This document shows positions 41,735-53,958 of a stretch of 64,000 bases of DNA, one piece after another. The stretch comes from Polyangia bacterium (GTDB lineage: Bacteria; Myxococcota_A; Polyangia; Fen-1088): positions 186,001-250,000 of the forward strand of contig DATATI010000079.1 of NCBI GenBank assembly GCA_036268875.1, written 5' to 3'. The notes under the pieces are model-generated. The model was not told the DNA's origin and did no database searches. It saw nothing but the letters and a program-made list of their open reading frames with translations. The position numbers were made by a program, and so were the translations under genes. Position 1 is the stretch's first letter, and each line of letters opens with the position of its first letter.

Positions 41735-44104
41735 CTAGGCCCGCGCGGTTGATTCGGTGCTGGCAGGCGTGTCAGGACCGGGGGCGACGACCGGCACGGC
41801 TTCCAGGGTCACTTCCAGCACGTCGTCAATCTTCTTGGCGAAGGAGATCTCCAGCTCTTGCCGAATGGTCTCGGGGATGTCGACGATGTCCTTGCGGTTG
41901 CGCTCGGGCAGGATGACGCGCTTGATGCCGGCGCGGTGAGCGGCCAGGACCTTTTCTTTGATGCCACCCACCGGCAGCACCGTGCCACGCAGGGTGATCT
42001 CGCCGGTCATTGCCACGTCGCCGCGCACGCGCCGTCCGGTCAGCAGCGACGTGAGCGCCACGGTGATGGCCACGCCCGCCGACGGGCCGTCTTTCGACAC
42101 GCCACCAGCCGGAACGTGCAGGTGGATGTCCGTCTTTTCGAAGTCGACGTTGATGCCCAGCTCGTCAACGTGGGTGCGCACCCACGACAGAGCCGCCCGG
42201 GCTGATTCTTTCATCACGTCGCCCAGCTGGCCGGTCAGGATGAGCGTCCCTTTGCCCAGCATGCTGGACGCCTCGATGAACAGAATATCGCCGCCGGCGG
42301 GCGTCCAGGCCAGGCCCGTGGCCACACCCGGGATCTCCGTGCGCTCGGCCGCTTCCGAGTAGTATTTCTGCGGCCCCAGCATGTCGCCCACGGCCTCGGC
42401 CGAGATGATCGGCTCGTACGGCTGCGACTCGGCGATCTTCACCGCCACGGCGCGGATGACGTTGGCGATCTCGCGCTCGAGATTACGAACGCCCGCCTCG
42501 CGTGTGTACTGTTCGATGATCGTCGTCAGCGCCTCGTTCGGCAGCACGATCTGCGCGTCGCTCAGGCCGTGTTCGGCGATCTGCTTGGGCACCAGGTGGC
42601 GCAGGGCGATCTCCAGCTTTTCCTCGCGGGTGTAGCCGGGGATCTCGAGGATCTCCATGCGATCGAGCAGTGCTGGCGGGATCGGGTCCAGCATATTGGC
42701 GGTGGCGATGAAGATGACGTTCGACAAATCGAAGTTCACCTCCAGGTAATGGTCCGAGAAGGTGGCGTTCTGCTCGGGGTCCAGCACCTCCAGCAAGGCG
42801 GCCGACGGGTCGCCGCGAAAATCGGCGCCCAGCTTGTCGATCTCGTCGAGCATGAAGACGGGATTCTTGCTGCCCACGCGCCGCATGCCTTGAACAATGC
42901 GGCCCGGGAGCGCGCCGATGTACGTGCGGCGGTGGCCGCGGATCTCCGCCTCGTCGCGCACGCCGCCCAGCGAGACGCGGATGAACTCGCGGCCCAGCGA
43001 ACGGGCGATCGACTTGCCGAGCGACGTCTTGCCCACGCCGGGAGGGCCGGCCAGACACAGAATCGGCCCTTTTTTCCCGGGCGCCAGCTTGCGAACGGCC
43101 AGGTATTCCAGGATGCGTTTTTTGACCTTCTTCAGATCGTAGTGGTCGGCATCCAGAATTTCGCGCGCCTTGTCCAGATCCAGACGGTCTTCCGTCTGCT
43201 TGGCCCACGGCAGCTCGACCAGCCATTCCAGGTAGGTCCGCTGCACGGTGTATTCGGCCGACGATTGGGCCATCTGTTTCAGACGGTCCAATTGCTTGCG
43301 CGCAGTTTTGGCTACTTCTTCCGGCATTTGCGCCGCCTTGATCTTCTCTTCGAAGGCGTCCAGGTCGCTGGCGTCTTCGCCTTCGCCCAGTTCGTCCTGG
43401 ATCGCTTTCAGCTTCTGACGCAGCACCGCCTCGCGCTGGTGCTTGGAGAACTCCTCGCGGACCTGGGAATCGATCTTTTGCTTGACCTTGATAAGCTCGA
43501 CCTTGCGCTGCAGAAGCACCAGCAGGCGGCGCAGGCGCTCGGCCACGTCGATCTCCACCAGCAGCGAGGCCCGCTCTTCCGGCGACAGGTCCACGGTGGC
43601 CGCCACGATGTCGCCCAGGCGGGCCGGATCTTTGTGCTGATCAAGAACCTGCGCCGTCTCGTCCGGAATGTCCGGCGAGATGGCGATGAGCTGTTTGGCC
43701 ACGTCATAAACCGCCATGCCCAGGCCGTCGATCTCGATCGGATCCTTGCGCAGCTCGTTCAGCGCTTCGAACGACGCCGTCAGGTACGGGCGTTCCTGAA
43801 CAAAGCCGGTCACCCGGCGGCGTTCCAGGCCCCGGAGCACGGCAGTGACGCGATTCTCCGCCGCCTTGACGATGCGGACGATCTCGCCTTCAACGCAGAT
43901 GGTGTAAAGGTCGGCGCCCGCCGGTTCTTCGATGTCGGCATCTTTCTGCGTGCCCACCAGAACGTGCGCGCCTTTGCCGCCCAGCGCGTCGATCAGACGC
44001 AGCGAGCTTGGCCGTCCTATTTCCACCGGCATCACGGCGCCGGGAAAAAGGACCAGGTTGCGGAGGGACAGAAGTGGCAGGGTCTTGGTTTCAGGGCTGG
44101 TCAT
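41735..44104 (-). CDS. lon: ATP-dependent protease Lon
   Basis: 789 aa from ATG at 44104, preceded on this strand by GAGAGGG. The N-terminal substrate domain (LPLLSLRNLVLFPGAVMPVEI) leads to an AAA+ module with Walker A GPPGVGKTS and FMLDEIDKLG, then the proteolytic domain with catalytic Ser in KDGPSAGVAI and Lys in GGIKEKVLAAHRAG. Lon degrades damaged and regulatory proteins in the cytoplasm. It follows dnaJ by 59 bp and lies downstream of clpB on the same strand, forming a quality-control block. M. xanthus has two Lon proteins (LonV and BsgA/LonD); which this is cannot be told by eye. Confidence 0.96.
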   Translation of the reverse strand: MTSPETKTLPLLSLRNLVLFPGAVMPVEIGRPSSLRLIDALGGKGAHVLVGTQKDADIEEPAGADLYTICVEGEIVRIVKAAENRVTAVLRGLERRRVTGFVQERPYLTASFEALNELRKDPIEIDGLGMAVYDVAKQLIAISPDIPDETAQVLDQHKDPARLGDIVAATVDLSPEERASLLVEIDVAERLRRLLVLLQRKVELIKVKQKIDSQVREEFSKHQREAVLRQKLKAIQDELGEGEDASDLDAFEEKIKAAQMPEEVAKTARKQLDRLKQMAQSSAEYTVQRTYLEWLVELPWAKQTEDRLDLDKAREILDADHYDLKKVKKRILEYLAVRKLAPGKKGPILCLAGPPGVGKTSLGKSIARSLGREFIRVSLGGVRDEAEIRGHRRTYIGALPGRIVQGMRRVGSKNPVFMLDEIDKLGADFRGDPSAALLEVLDPEQNATFSDHYLEVNFDLSNVIFIATANMLDPIPPALLDRMEILEIPGYTREEKLEIALRHLVPKQIAEHGLSDAQIVLPNEALTTIIEQYTREAGVRNLEREIANVIRAVAVKIAESQPYEPIISAEAVGDMLGPQKYYSEAAERTEIPGVATGLAWTPAGGDILFIEASSMLGKGTLILTGQLGDVMKESARAALSWVRTHVDELGINVDFEKTDIHLHVPAGGVSKDGPSAGVAITVALTSLLTGRRVRGDVAMTGEITLRGTVLPVGGIKEKVLAAHRAGIKRVILPERNRKDIVDIPETIRQELEISFAKKIDDVLEVTLEAVPVVAPGPDTPASTESTARA

Positions 44105-44163
44105 CTATTTTTTCCCTCTCACTATGATGCCGCTGTTGCCGAAAAGGAGGTGGCAAATCGACG

Positions 44164-45135
44164 TCAGAAGATCCTCACTGCGGTGTCCGCTGTACGTTTG
44201 CCGATTTCTTCGAAAAGGCGCTTCAGTTCTGCGTCGGTGCCGACGTTCTTGGGGACCACCACCTCGACGCGGCAGAACTGGTCGCCGCGGGTGCCATCGG
44301 ACTTTTTGGCGCCGCGACCACGCAGGCGCAGCCGCGCGCCGCTGGAGGTGCCCGCCGGCACCGTCACGGTCACCTGGCCGTCGACGGTGGGGACGCCGAT
44401 CTTGGCGCCCAGCGCCGCCTCGCTGACTGACACCGGCAGGTCCATCTCGACGTCGCTGCCGTTGCGGCGCAGGTAGGGATCAGCGCGCACGACGATCTCC
44501 AGGTACAGATCGCCGGCCACGCCGCCTTTGCCGGGCGCCGGCGCGCCCTGGTTGGCCATGCGCAGCCGCCCCCCTGTCTCCACGCCCGGAGGGACCGCCA
44601 CCTCCAGTTGGCTGCCACTGCCGACGCGAACCGTGCGTCGCGTGCCCAGCGCCGCCTCGGAAAAAGAAATCTCCAGCTGGCCTTCCATGTCGGCGCCCCG
44701 GGCCGGCCGCTGGCGGCCCCGTCCAAATGGATCGCCACCGCCCGCCCGTCCACGCTGCCCGCCCGGGCCGGCGTCGCCGAACAAGGTGGAGAAGATGTCG
44801 CCCAAATCACCAAAATCGCCGGAGAAATTCACGCTGCCGCCGGCTCCGGCCCTGGCGTTGCCGCCGAAGGCGCGCGCGAAAGCATCGGCGTCGAATCCTT
44901 CCGGCATGCCGTCGGGACGAACCGGCGCGTGCTTCAGGCGGTCGTACTCGGCGCGCTTCTGGGCGTCGCCCAGGACGCCGTACGCTTCGTTGATCTCCTT
45001 GAACCGTTCGGTCTTCTTCTTGTCGCCGCCGGTGACGTCGGGATGAAACTCCTTGGCCAGCTTGCGATAAGTCTTCTTGATCGTGGCATCGTCAGCGTTC
45101 TCAGGAACGCCGAGGGTTTTGTAGAGGTCTTTCAT
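44164..45135 (-). CDS. DnaJ/CbpA-type co-chaperone without zinc finger
   Basis: 323 aa from ATG at 45135; GTG at 45156 would only add a proline run. The J domain (KDLYKTLGVPENADDATI; HPD motif in EFHPDVTGGD) occupies about 1-70. A Gly/Phe-poor, Gly/Arg-rich linker follows, then the two beta-sandwich substrate domains (LEISFSEAALGTRRTVRVGSG; GDLYLEIVVRADPYLRRNG). The four CxxCxGxG repeats of DnaJ are missing, so it is the CbpA/type II class. It should deliver clients to DnaK; no dnaK is in the window. Neighbours are clpB upstream and lon downstream. Confidence 0.9.
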   Translation of the reverse strand: MKDLYKTLGVPENADDATIKKTYRKLAKEFHPDVTGGDKKKTERFKEINEAYGVLGDAQKRAEYDRLKHAPVRPDGMPEGFDADAFARAFGGNARAGAGGSVNFSGDFGDLGDIFSTLFGDAGPGGQRGRAGGGDPFGRGRQRPARGADMEGQLEISFSEAALGTRRTVRVGSGSQLEVAVPPGVETGGRLRMANQGAPAPGKGGVAGDLYLEIVVRADPYLRRNGSDVEMDLPVSVSEAALGAKIGVPTVDGQVTVTVPAGTSSGARLRLRGRGAKKSDGTRGDQFCRVEVVVPKNVGTDAELKRLFEEIGKRTADTAVRIF

Positions 45136-45182
45136 GGGCGGTGGTGGGGGGGGCACCGCGGTCCGGTGCGCGGGAGATCATG

Positions 45183-47828
<2,646 letters not shown>

Positions 47829-47956
47829 GCGTGGTTCCTGTACCGGGCAAGCGTAAGCACCACGACATCGTCGACAAGAACGGCCCAGTCCTTGACCTTG
47901 GAGGTCCGGCGCGGTTCGTGGCTGCGCCGGCGCGCCGTTCGAAGTAGATTGCGTCG

Positions 47957-49735
47957 ATGTCCTACCTGGTGCTGGCGCGTAAGTACCGGCCGCAACGATT
48001 CGGCGAGCTGGTCGGCCAGGAGCACATCGCCCGCACCCTGACCAACGCCATCGAGCAGGACCGCGTCCACCACGCGTTCTTGTTCACCGGCGCCCGCGGC
48101 GTGGGCAAAACCAGCGCTGCCCGCATCCTGGCCAAGGCGCTGTGCTGCGCCAAGGGCCCCACCGCTACTCCCTGTGGTGAGTGCGATTTCTGCCTGGAGA
48201 TCGCCAGCGGCCGTTCGGTCGATGTCATGGAGATCGACGGCGCCTCCAACACCGGCGTCGACGACGTCCGCACCCTGCGCGAAGGCGTGCGGTACATGCC
48301 GTCCCGGGGCAAACGCAAGATCTACATCATCGACGAGGTGCACATGCTGTCGACCAGCGCCTTCAATGCGCTGCTCAAGACGCTGGAAGAGCCACCACCG
48401 CATGTCGTCTTTATCTTCGCAACCACGGAAGTCCACAAGATTCCGACCACCATACTTTCGCGTTGTCAGCGGTACGACTTCAAGCTGATCCCGACCGGGC
48501 GACTGACCGAGCATTTGCAGGCGATCCTGGCCACGGAATCCATCACCGCCGACGCCGAGGCGGTGCGTCTCATCGCCCGCCAGGCGGCGGGTTCTGTGCG
48601 CGATGGGCTGTCGTTGCTGGATCAGGTGATCGCTTACGTCGGCACCGGCGCCTTGACCCGCGACGTGGTGGCGGAGGTTCTGGGGATCGCCGATCGCCGC
48701 CTGCTGGTCGAGCTGACGGCGGCGGTGCTGGGCCACGACGCCGGCGCGACGCTGCGGGGCCTGGCTCGGGCCGCGGACCGCGGCGTGGATCTTGGGCAGA
48801 TGGCGCGCGCGCTGCTGGGATTTCTGCGCGATCTGGAAGTGGTCGGCCGGATCAAGGACGCCGCCGATCTGGTCGACGCCACGCCTGATGAGCTGGCGGA
48901 GATGAAGGCGCTCGTCGGGCAGGCGCCGGCAGGGTTGCTGGGCGTGCTGTTCGATCGCTGGGCGCGCGCCGTTGACGAGGCGTCGAAGTCGCAGTCGCCG
49001 CGGCTGATCTTGGAGATGGCGGCGGTGGATCTGTGCTTCTCTGAACCGCTGGAACCGATCGGCGATTTGCTCGACCGGTTCGAGGCTCTGGAGAACCGGC
49101 TGCAGCCGGGCGGCGCGGCCGGAGGTGGTGGCACCGGTCCGTCGGGGACGCGGCCTCGTCTGCAGGCAGCGTCGGTCGCTTCGGCAGCGGCGCCTCAGCC
49201 GGCGGTGGTCCCCCCTCCCCTGCGCCGCGAGTCGACCGCCAGCGCTGCGCCCGTGGTTGCGGTCGCGCCGGCTCTGGCAGCGGCCCCCACCGTCGCGGCG
49301 TCGCCGCCAGCGTCCGTCGCGCCTGTCGAGACCACGCCGGCTTCGCCTGCCGAGACCTGGCGCCGCATCCTCGGCACCTTCGAGGCATCCCGACCGCGCC
49401 TGGCCGGCATGCTGGCGCACGCGGCGGTGGGCGAGCTTTTGCCCGGCCGCCTGTCGCTGCTATTTCCGGATCGGTTCACGCTGGAGCAAGCGGAGAAAGC
49501 GCGTGTCGACATTGAGACGGCCCTGACGGCGGCATTCGGCCAGCCGTCGCGGGTGACGCTGTCGCTGGGTGGCGGCGGTTCGTCAGCGCCGCCGGTCTTG
49601 CGGTCCGAGGTGAAGGCCGAAAGCGACATCCTCGCCGCCGACCGCAAGAACCGCGAGACCGAGGCCCGCCAGCATCCGATCATCCGCAAGGCGCAGGACG
49701 TTTTCGGGGCGTCGCTGAAGGAGATCAAGACATGA
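47957..49735 (+). CDS. dnaX: DNA polymerase III subunit tau/gamma
   Basis: 592 aa from ATG 47957. The clamp-loader ATPase is intact: [18 protein letters not shown], Walker [13 protein letters not shown], a zinc module with Cys in [34 protein letters not shown], and sensor SRCQRYDF. Beyond about residue 370 is a Pro/Ala-rich linker and a C-terminal tau-like domain. It loads sliding clamps and couples polymerases at the fork. The stop overlaps the ybaB start by 4 bp. I see no evident A-run for the programmed frameshift that makes gamma in E. coli, but a search was not done. Confidence 0.95.
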   Translation: MSYLVLARKYRPQRFGELVGQEHIARTLTNAIEQDRVHHAFLFTGARGVGKTSAARILAKALCCAKGPTATPCGECDFCLEIASGRSVDVMEIDGASNTGVDDVRTLREGVRYMPSRGKRKIYIIDEVHMLSTSAFNALLKTLEEPPPHVVFIFATTEVHKIPTTILSRCQRYDFKLIPTGRLTEHLQAILATESITADAEAVRLIARQAAGSVRDGLSLLDQVIAYVGTGALTRDVVAEVLGIADRRLLVELTAAVLGHDAGATLRGLARAADRGVDLGQMARALLGFLRDLEVVGRIKDAADLVDATPDELAEMKALVGQAPAGLLGVLFDRWARAVDEASKSQSPRLILEMAAVDLCFSEPLEPIGDLLDRFEALENRLQPGGAAGGGGTGPSGTRPRLQAASVASAAAPQPAVVPPPLRRESTASAAPVVAVAPALAAAPTVAASPPASVAPVETTPASPAETWRRILGTFEASRPRLAGMLAHAAVGELLPGRLSLLFPDRFTLEQAEKARVDIETALTAAFGQPSRVTLSLGGGGSSAPPVLRSEVKAESDILAADRKNRETEARQHPIIRKAQDVFGASLKEIKT

Positions 49736-50052
49736 GCGTCCCCGACCTCAAGGACCTCATCGAGACCGCGCAGCGCCTGCAAGCCGAGGTGGTGCGTGTG
49801 CGCGAGCAGCTGGGTGCCAAGACGGTGCAGGGCGAGACCGGCGGTGGCCTGGTCCAGTGCGTGGCCTCCGGGCGCGGTGAGATCGTCTCACTGACCATCG
49901 ACCCGGCGGTGCTGGGCGACAAGAAGATGGTCGAAGATCTGGTGGTCGGCGCGGTCAACCTCGCCCTCGACCGCGCGCGCGAGCTGGCGCAGACCGAGCT
50001 TGGCCGGGTCACCGGCGGCCTGCCGTTGCCGCCCGGGATGTTCGGCAGCTAG
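49732..50052 (+). CDS. YbaB/EbfC nucleoid-associated protein
   Basis: 106 aa from ATG 49732, which overlaps the dnaX stop in ATGA. It has the features of YbaB/EbfC proteins: a helical N-terminus rich in Leu, Glu and Gln (AQRLQAEVVRVREQL), a beta stretch with GGGLVQCVASGRGEIVSLTID, and a C-terminal helix ending GGLPLPPGMFG, close to the conserved family ending. These small dimeric proteins bind DNA and are usually encoded between dnaX and recR, exactly as here. Confidence 0.93.
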   Translation: MSVPDLKDLIETAQRLQAEVVRVREQLGAKTVQGETGGGLVQCVASGRGEIVSLTIDPAVLGDKKMVEDLVVGAVNLALDRARELAQTELGRVTGGLPLPPGMFGS

Positions 50053-50055
50053 TTC

Positions 50056-50670
50056 ATGTACGCATCGCCCATCGCCCGCCTGGTGCAGCAGCTGGCCAAG
50101 CTGCCCGGCATCGGCGAGAAAACGGCCGCGCGGCTGGCCTTCCACATCGTGCGCGCCGGGCCCGAAGACGCCGCGGCGCTAGCCGCCGCCATCACCGACG
50201 TCAAGCAGCGCATCCGGTTTTGCGGCGTGTGCTTTGACCTGACCGAGAAGGATCCGTGCGCCATCTGCGCCGATGTCCGCCGCGACGCCGGCCTGGTCTG
50301 CGTGGTCGCGCACCCGCAGGACGTCGCCGCCATCGAACGCGCCGGCGGCTATCGCGGGCGATACCACGTCTTGCACGGGTTGCTGTCGCCCCTGGACGGC
50401 ATTGGCCCCGACGACCTGCGCGTCGCCGAGCTGATCCGGCGCTGTGGTGCAGGCGGCGGCAGCGACGGCGCCGACGCTGTCCGCGAGGTCATCCTGGCCA
50501 GCAGCCCGAACGTCGAGGGCGAAGCCACCGCCGTCTACATCGCCAAGCTATTGCGGCCGCTCGGCGTGCGCACCTCGCGCATTGCCACCGGCGTTCCGAT
50601 CGGCGGCGAGCTGGAGTATGCCGATCAGTTGACGCTCGCCCGCGCCATCGACGGTCGGCGCGACATGTAG
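50056..50670 (+). CDS. recR: Recombination mediator RecR
   Basis: 204 aa from ATG 50056, 3 bp after ybaB. RecR helps load RecA at gaps together with RecF and RecO. The helix-hairpin-helix (LAKLPGIGEKTAARLAFHIV) opens the protein, followed by a C4 zinc finger (CGVCFDLTEKDPCAIC) and a Toprim domain (VVAHPQDVAAIERAG; EGEATAVYIAKLL). C-terminal Walker B-like VPIGGELEYADQLTLARAI is conserved in the family. Forms a dnaX-ybaB-recR operon. Confidence 0.95.
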   Translation: MYASPIARLVQQLAKLPGIGEKTAARLAFHIVRAGPEDAAALAAAITDVKQRIRFCGVCFDLTEKDPCAICADVRRDAGLVCVVAHPQDVAAIERAGGYRGRYHVLHGLLSPLDGIGPDDLRVAELIRRCGAGGGSDGADAVREVILASSPNVEGEATAVYIAKLLRPLGVRTSRIATGVPIGGELEYADQLTLARAIDGRRDM

Positions 50671-50708
50671 GGAAGCGAGCAGCGGCAGGCACCCGTCGGT
50701 CGCGAAGC

Positions 50709-50735
50709 TTGAAACCCCCCGAATCGGGTGATAAT
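50709..50735 (+). promoter_or_regulatory. Candidate promoter for mglBA
   Basis: TTGAAA at 50709-50714 and GATAAT at 50730-50735, 15 bp apart (two short of ideal), lie 48 bp upstream of the mglB start. A T precedes the -10 so it reads TGATAAT. They are the best sigma-70-like boxes in the 113-bp gap between recR and mglB. Prediction only. Confidence 0.4.
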
Positions 50736-50783
50736 TGTGAACGGTCCGTCAGCCCTTGCGTTGCGCACCTGATAAGGAGAGTC

Positions 50784-51263
50784 ATGAGCGGCCCCGATGT
50801 CATGTTTCCCGAGGAGCAGCAGCAGATCTCAACGGTCTGCGCCCGGCTGCAGCGGGATGCCAACGCCAAGGCGGTTCTGCTGATTGGGCGCGATGGCCAG
50901 CCCATCGCCGAAGCGGGTGACGTCGACGAGCTGGACGTGACGTCGCTGTCGTCGCTGACGGCCGGCAACGTCGCCGCCACCGGCGGCATCTCGAAGATCC
51001 TGCGCGAGAAGGACTTTACCAGCCAGTTTCACGAGGGCGAAAAGACCCACGTGCACATCACGCTGGTGGGCGGGCGGGCCATCCTGGTCGTCCTGTTCGA
51101 CGAGCGATCGTCGCTGGGGCTGGTTCGCCTGCGGGTAAGAAAGTCGTCCGACGAGATGGCCCGGCTGTTCGAGCAGGTGGCCAAGAAAGCGGCGGCCAAA
51201 AGCCAGCCCTCCATCCTCACCGAGATCACCGACAGCGACATCGACAACCTCTTCAATGACTGA
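50784..51263 (+). CDS. mglB: MglB, GTPase-activating protein of the Roadblock/LC7 fold
   Basis: 159 aa from ATG 50784 with AAGGAG at about 50774-50779; the long frame upstream overlaps recR and is spurious. The Roadblock/LC7 pattern is clear: [42 protein letters not shown], and [21 protein letters not shown] recall M. xanthus MglB also at 159 aa. MglB dimers accelerate GTP hydrolysis by MglA and mark the lagging pole, so the front-rear axis of gliding depends on it. The C-terminal tail [21 protein letters not shown] is the region known in M. xanthus to contact MglA. It lies 20 bp before mglA, in the usual order. Confidence 0.95.
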   Translation: MSGPDVMFPEEQQQISTVCARLQRDANAKAVLLIGRDGQPIAEAGDVDELDVTSLSSLTAGNVAATGGISKILREKDFTSQFHEGEKTHVHITLVGGRAILVVLFDERSSLGLVRLRVRKSSDEMARLFEQVAKKAAAKSQPSILTEITDSDIDNLFND

Positions 51264-51283
51264 CACGCGCACTTGATGAATCC

Positions 51284-51871
51284 ATGAGTTTCATCAATTA
51301 CTCGTCTCGGGAGATCAACTGCAAGTTGGTCTATTACGGCCCGGGTCTGTGTGGGAAGACAACAAACCTGCAATACATTTATGCGAAGACCAGCCCCGAC
51401 GCCAAAGGCAAGATGATCTCGCTGGCGACGGAGACGGAACGGACGCTGTTCTTTGATTTTCTCCCGCTGTCTCTGGGTGAAATTCGCGGCTTCAAGACCC
51501 GCTTTCATCTCTACACCGTCCCTGGGCAGGTCTTCTACGACGCCAGCCGGAAGCTGATCCTGAAGGGCGTCGACGGGGTGGTCTTCGTCGCCGATTCGCA
51601 GATCGAACGCATGGAAGCGAACATCGAATCGCTGGACAATCTGCGCTTGAACCTGACCGAGCAAGGCTACGACCTGGACAAGCTTCCATACGTCATCCAG
51701 TACAACAAGCGCGACCTGCCCAACGCCGCACCGATGGATCAGCTGCGCAACGTGCTGAACCCGACCAAGGTACAAGAGTTCGAAGCCTGCGCCACCAGCG
51801 GCGTCGGTGTGTTCGACACGCTGAAGGCCGTCGCCAAGTCGGTCTTGACCGAACTCAAGCGCGGAAGCTGA
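51284..51871 (+). CDS. mglA: MglA, small Ras-like GTPase for motility and polarity
   Basis: 195 aa from ATG 51284, the length I recall for M. xanthus MglA. PM1 is GPGLCGKTT (19-27), the switch region has [10 protein letters not shown] with Arg 53, PM3 is TVPGQ with Thr 78 in place of the usual Asp, and NKRD (141-144) is the base-recognition motif. Gln 82 and Arg 53 are the catalytic pair activated by MglB. In M. xanthus, MglA-GTP at the leading pole recruits the gliding machine and AglZ, and the FrzS system for pili. Its presence with glt genes in the same window supports a motile myxobacterium. It ends about 20 bp before a convergent subtilase gene. Confidence 0.97.
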   Translation: MSFINYSSREINCKLVYYGPGLCGKTTNLQYIYAKTSPDAKGKMISLATETERTLFFDFLPLSLGEIRGFKTRFHLYTVPGQVFYDASRKLILKGVDGVVFVADSQIERMEANIESLDNLRLNLTEQGYDLDKLPYVIQYNKRDLPNAAPMDQLRNVLNPTKVQEFEACATSGVGVFDTLKAVAKSVLTELKRGS

Positions 51872-51892
51872 GCGAGCGCACGCGGCGCTCGC

Positions 51893-53764
51893 TCACTTAC
51901 GAATCACGGCGGTGGCGAAGATGGCTGACACGGCAGCGTGCGCGCCCAGCCAGAAGCGGTCCAGGAAATCAGGAACGTAGCGAACGTCGACGACTCCGGC
52001 CAGCGCGGCGAACAGCAGGGTGCCGGCGATGCCGAAGCCGAAGCCGGCCAGAAGCGGGCGCAGCCGGCCGGCGCCGTAGAACAGCACCGTCAACACCAGC
52101 GGCGCAATGGCGCTCCAGAGCAGCGGGTTGCCGTACGCGGTCGGCCCCAGCAGGTTGGAGATGTTCATGGTGAACCCGGCCGACAGGATCGACACCACCG
52201 GGTGCGACGCCGCGCTGAAGAAGAACGGCAGCAAGAACAAACCCGACGATCCGGCCACCAACGCGGCCACGAAACCCAGGCCCAGCTTGTCGGTCGGCCG
52301 CCCGCGCCGGCGCAAAAGGCAGATGCCCAGCATGGCCAGGCTGCAGCCGATGCCCAGCTCGCCGGCGCCGCGGCCGGCGCGCACCTTGCGTAAAGCCGCC
52401 GCCGCGTCGACCACGCCGGCACCGTAGTGGTCGTCGACCCGGTTGTCACTTGCGCCATCGGCGCCGGCTTTCGCTCGCGGCTTGCGGGCGGTGTCGAGGA
52501 GGATCTGCTCGACCGCTTCCGGTTTGCTGATGCCGGCACCAATGATCAGCGCCGCCACGCCCGCCACGTGGGGCGACGCCATCGACGTGCCCATGAACCA
52601 AAGGTAGTCGGTGCGCGCGGTGTCGCCCGGCACGATGGTGTGTTGAAGGACGCCGTCCGGTTGGCCGTCGCCGTTCTGGTCGACGCGCACATTGCCGCCC
52701 GGCGCGGCGATGTCGATTTCCTTGCCCCAGTTCGAATAGAAGGTCGTGGTTTCGTCGAACTGGGTGGCGGCCACGGCGATCACGCCGGGATAGCGGGCGG
52801 GGTAGCTGACCCGTCCGCTGCCGTCGTTGCCGGCCGCCGCCACCACCGTCACGCCGTGGGCGCGGGCGTATTTCACCGCGCTGCCGATGGTGCCGACGGG
52901 GATCGGCCCGCCCAGGCTCATATTGATGACCTGCGCGCCGTGATCGGCGGCCCAGCGGATGCCTTGGGCGATGCCGGCCATCGAGCCTGACCCGCGCGCC
53001 GACAGCACCTTGATGGGCATGATGGTGGCGCCGAAGGCCACACCGGCGACGCCGCGGCCATTGTTGGTCGACTGGGCGATGGTCCCGGCGACATGGGTGC
53101 CGTGGCCGTGGTCATCGTCAGCGTTGGGGTTGTTGCTTATGAAGTTGAACCCCGGAGCGAAGGTGGTCTCAGCCAGATCGCCGACCCGGCTGACGCCGGT
53201 GTCGATCACCGCGACCACCACGCCCTTGCCTTGGCCCAGCTTCCACGCCTCGGGCAGCCCGACCTGGCGCAGATGCCACTGATAGCGGAAGCAGGGATCG
53301 TTGGGGAAAGCGGCCGGGTCAGCGCCGTCGGTGGCCTTGCCATCCGCTCTGTTGCACTCCGCTTCCAGCGAGCCGGTGCCGACGGCGATGGCTTCGTTGG
53401 GGGGAATGAACGCGTCGGCGTCGTAGTCGACGCTTTCCACGTGCGAATCGTGCGAAAGCGTTCGCAGGGCGGCGGCGGCTTCGTCGGCGCTCGAAAAGTC
53501 GATCCGGTACAGGCGATCGACGGTCGAATAATCGCTGATTGGCTCTTCCTTATAAGGCGTGGCGGCCAGGAACTGCGTCGAGATATCGTCTCGGTAGTCG
53601 ACGATGAGACGCGTCGGGTGCAGCCCAGCCGCCAAGGCGCGCTCCTCCGCCGTCGGTTCGGGTCGTGGTGCCGGCTCGGCTGATTTGAAACCGTGCCAAA
53701 GCGCGCCGGTACCGGCCAGAACCGCCGCGAACAACCCCCAGGGAACGACCCGTGGCATCGCCAT
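51893..53764 (-). CDS. Subtilisin-family (S8) protease with polytopic C-terminus
   Basis: 623 aa from ATG at 53764; ATG at 53758 is an alternative, while the frame continues to 53791 without a better start. An N-terminal hydrophobic segment (VPWGLFAAVLAGTGALW) acts as a signal or anchor, then an inhibitor-like propeptide, and the catalytic domain with the triad visible: Asp in VIDTGVS, His in HGHGTHVAG, Ser in GTSMASPH. After residue about 470 the protein continues with four or five hydrophobic helices (LGIGCSLAMLGICLLRR; LGFVAALVAGSSGLFLLPF; LLWSAIAPLVLTVLFYGAG; others), which is not usual for secreted subtilases. The protease domain should face the periplasm. It runs convergent to mglA and divergent from the TPR/barrel gene. 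Confidence 0.85.
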   Translation of the reverse strand: MAMPRVVPWGLFAAVLAGTGALWHGFKSAEPAPRPEPTAEERALAAGLHPTRLIVDYRDDISTQFLAATPYKEEPISDYSTVDRLYRIDFSSADEAAAALRTLSHDSHVESVDYDADAFIPPNEAIAVGTGSLEAECNRADGKATDGADPAAFPNDPCFRYQWHLRQVGLPEAWKLGQGKGVVVAVIDTGVSRVGDLAETTFAPGFNFISNNPNADDDHGHGTHVAGTIAQSTNNGRGVAGVAFGATIMPIKVLSARGSGSMAGIAQGIRWAADHGAQVINMSLGGPIPVGTIGSAVKYARAHGVTVVAAAGNDGSGRVSYPARYPGVIAVAATQFDETTTFYSNWGKEIDIAAPGGNVRVDQNGDGQPDGVLQHTIVPGDTARTDYLWFMGTSMASPHVAGVAALIIGAGISKPEAVEQILLDTARKPRAKAGADGASDNRVDDHYGAGVVDAAAALRKVRAGRGAGELGIGCSLAMLGICLLRRRGRPTDKLGLGFVAALVAGSSGLFLLPFFFSAASHPVVSILSAGFTMNISNLLGPTAYGNPLLWSAIAPLVLTVLFYGAGRLRPLLAGFGFGIAGTLLFAALAGVVDVRYVPDFLDRFWLGAHAAVSAIFATAVIRK

Positions 53765-53770
53765 GGCGAC

Positions 53771-53776
53771 AGTATA
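53771..53776 (-). promoter_or_regulatory. Candidate -10 for a leaderless subtilase transcript
   Basis: Read leftward, TATACT lies at 53776-53771, six bases from the subtilase ATG (53764). This spacing would put the transcription start at or next to the ATG, and no Shine-Dalgarno sequence is visible before it. No -35 box is obvious. A second spacing of the same kind is at 56.2 kb. Confidence 0.4.
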
Positions 53777-53958
53777 CGGCGGCGCCGGCAATTGCGCTTC
53801 TCGCGCCGCGCCGCTGAAGGTCGCGCCCGGCGACGATGGCAGCTCGGCTGGCAGGTTTGATTTCCGCCGGCCACTCGCCTACAGTGGCCAGCAGTTTTCT
53901 GCACGTGCGCGCCAAGTTCATCAAAAATCTTGTGCGGTTGGCAGGAGTGCCTGGAACA

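Noticed and set aside
42569-44476. 635-codon frame opposite lon, and similar frames opposite clpB (45430-46689) and fusA (59532-61469)
   Set aside because: They mirror strongly conserved genes on the other strand and show no recognisable motifs.
47829-47956. Sigma-32-type heat-shock promoter for clpB
   Set aside because: I looked for CTTGAA/CCCCAT-like boxes on the leftward strand and found only weak partial matches.
50256-50783. Upstream extension of the mglB frame
   Set aside because: It overlaps recR in another frame, is Arg-rich, and MglB begins at ATG 50784 with AAGGAG.
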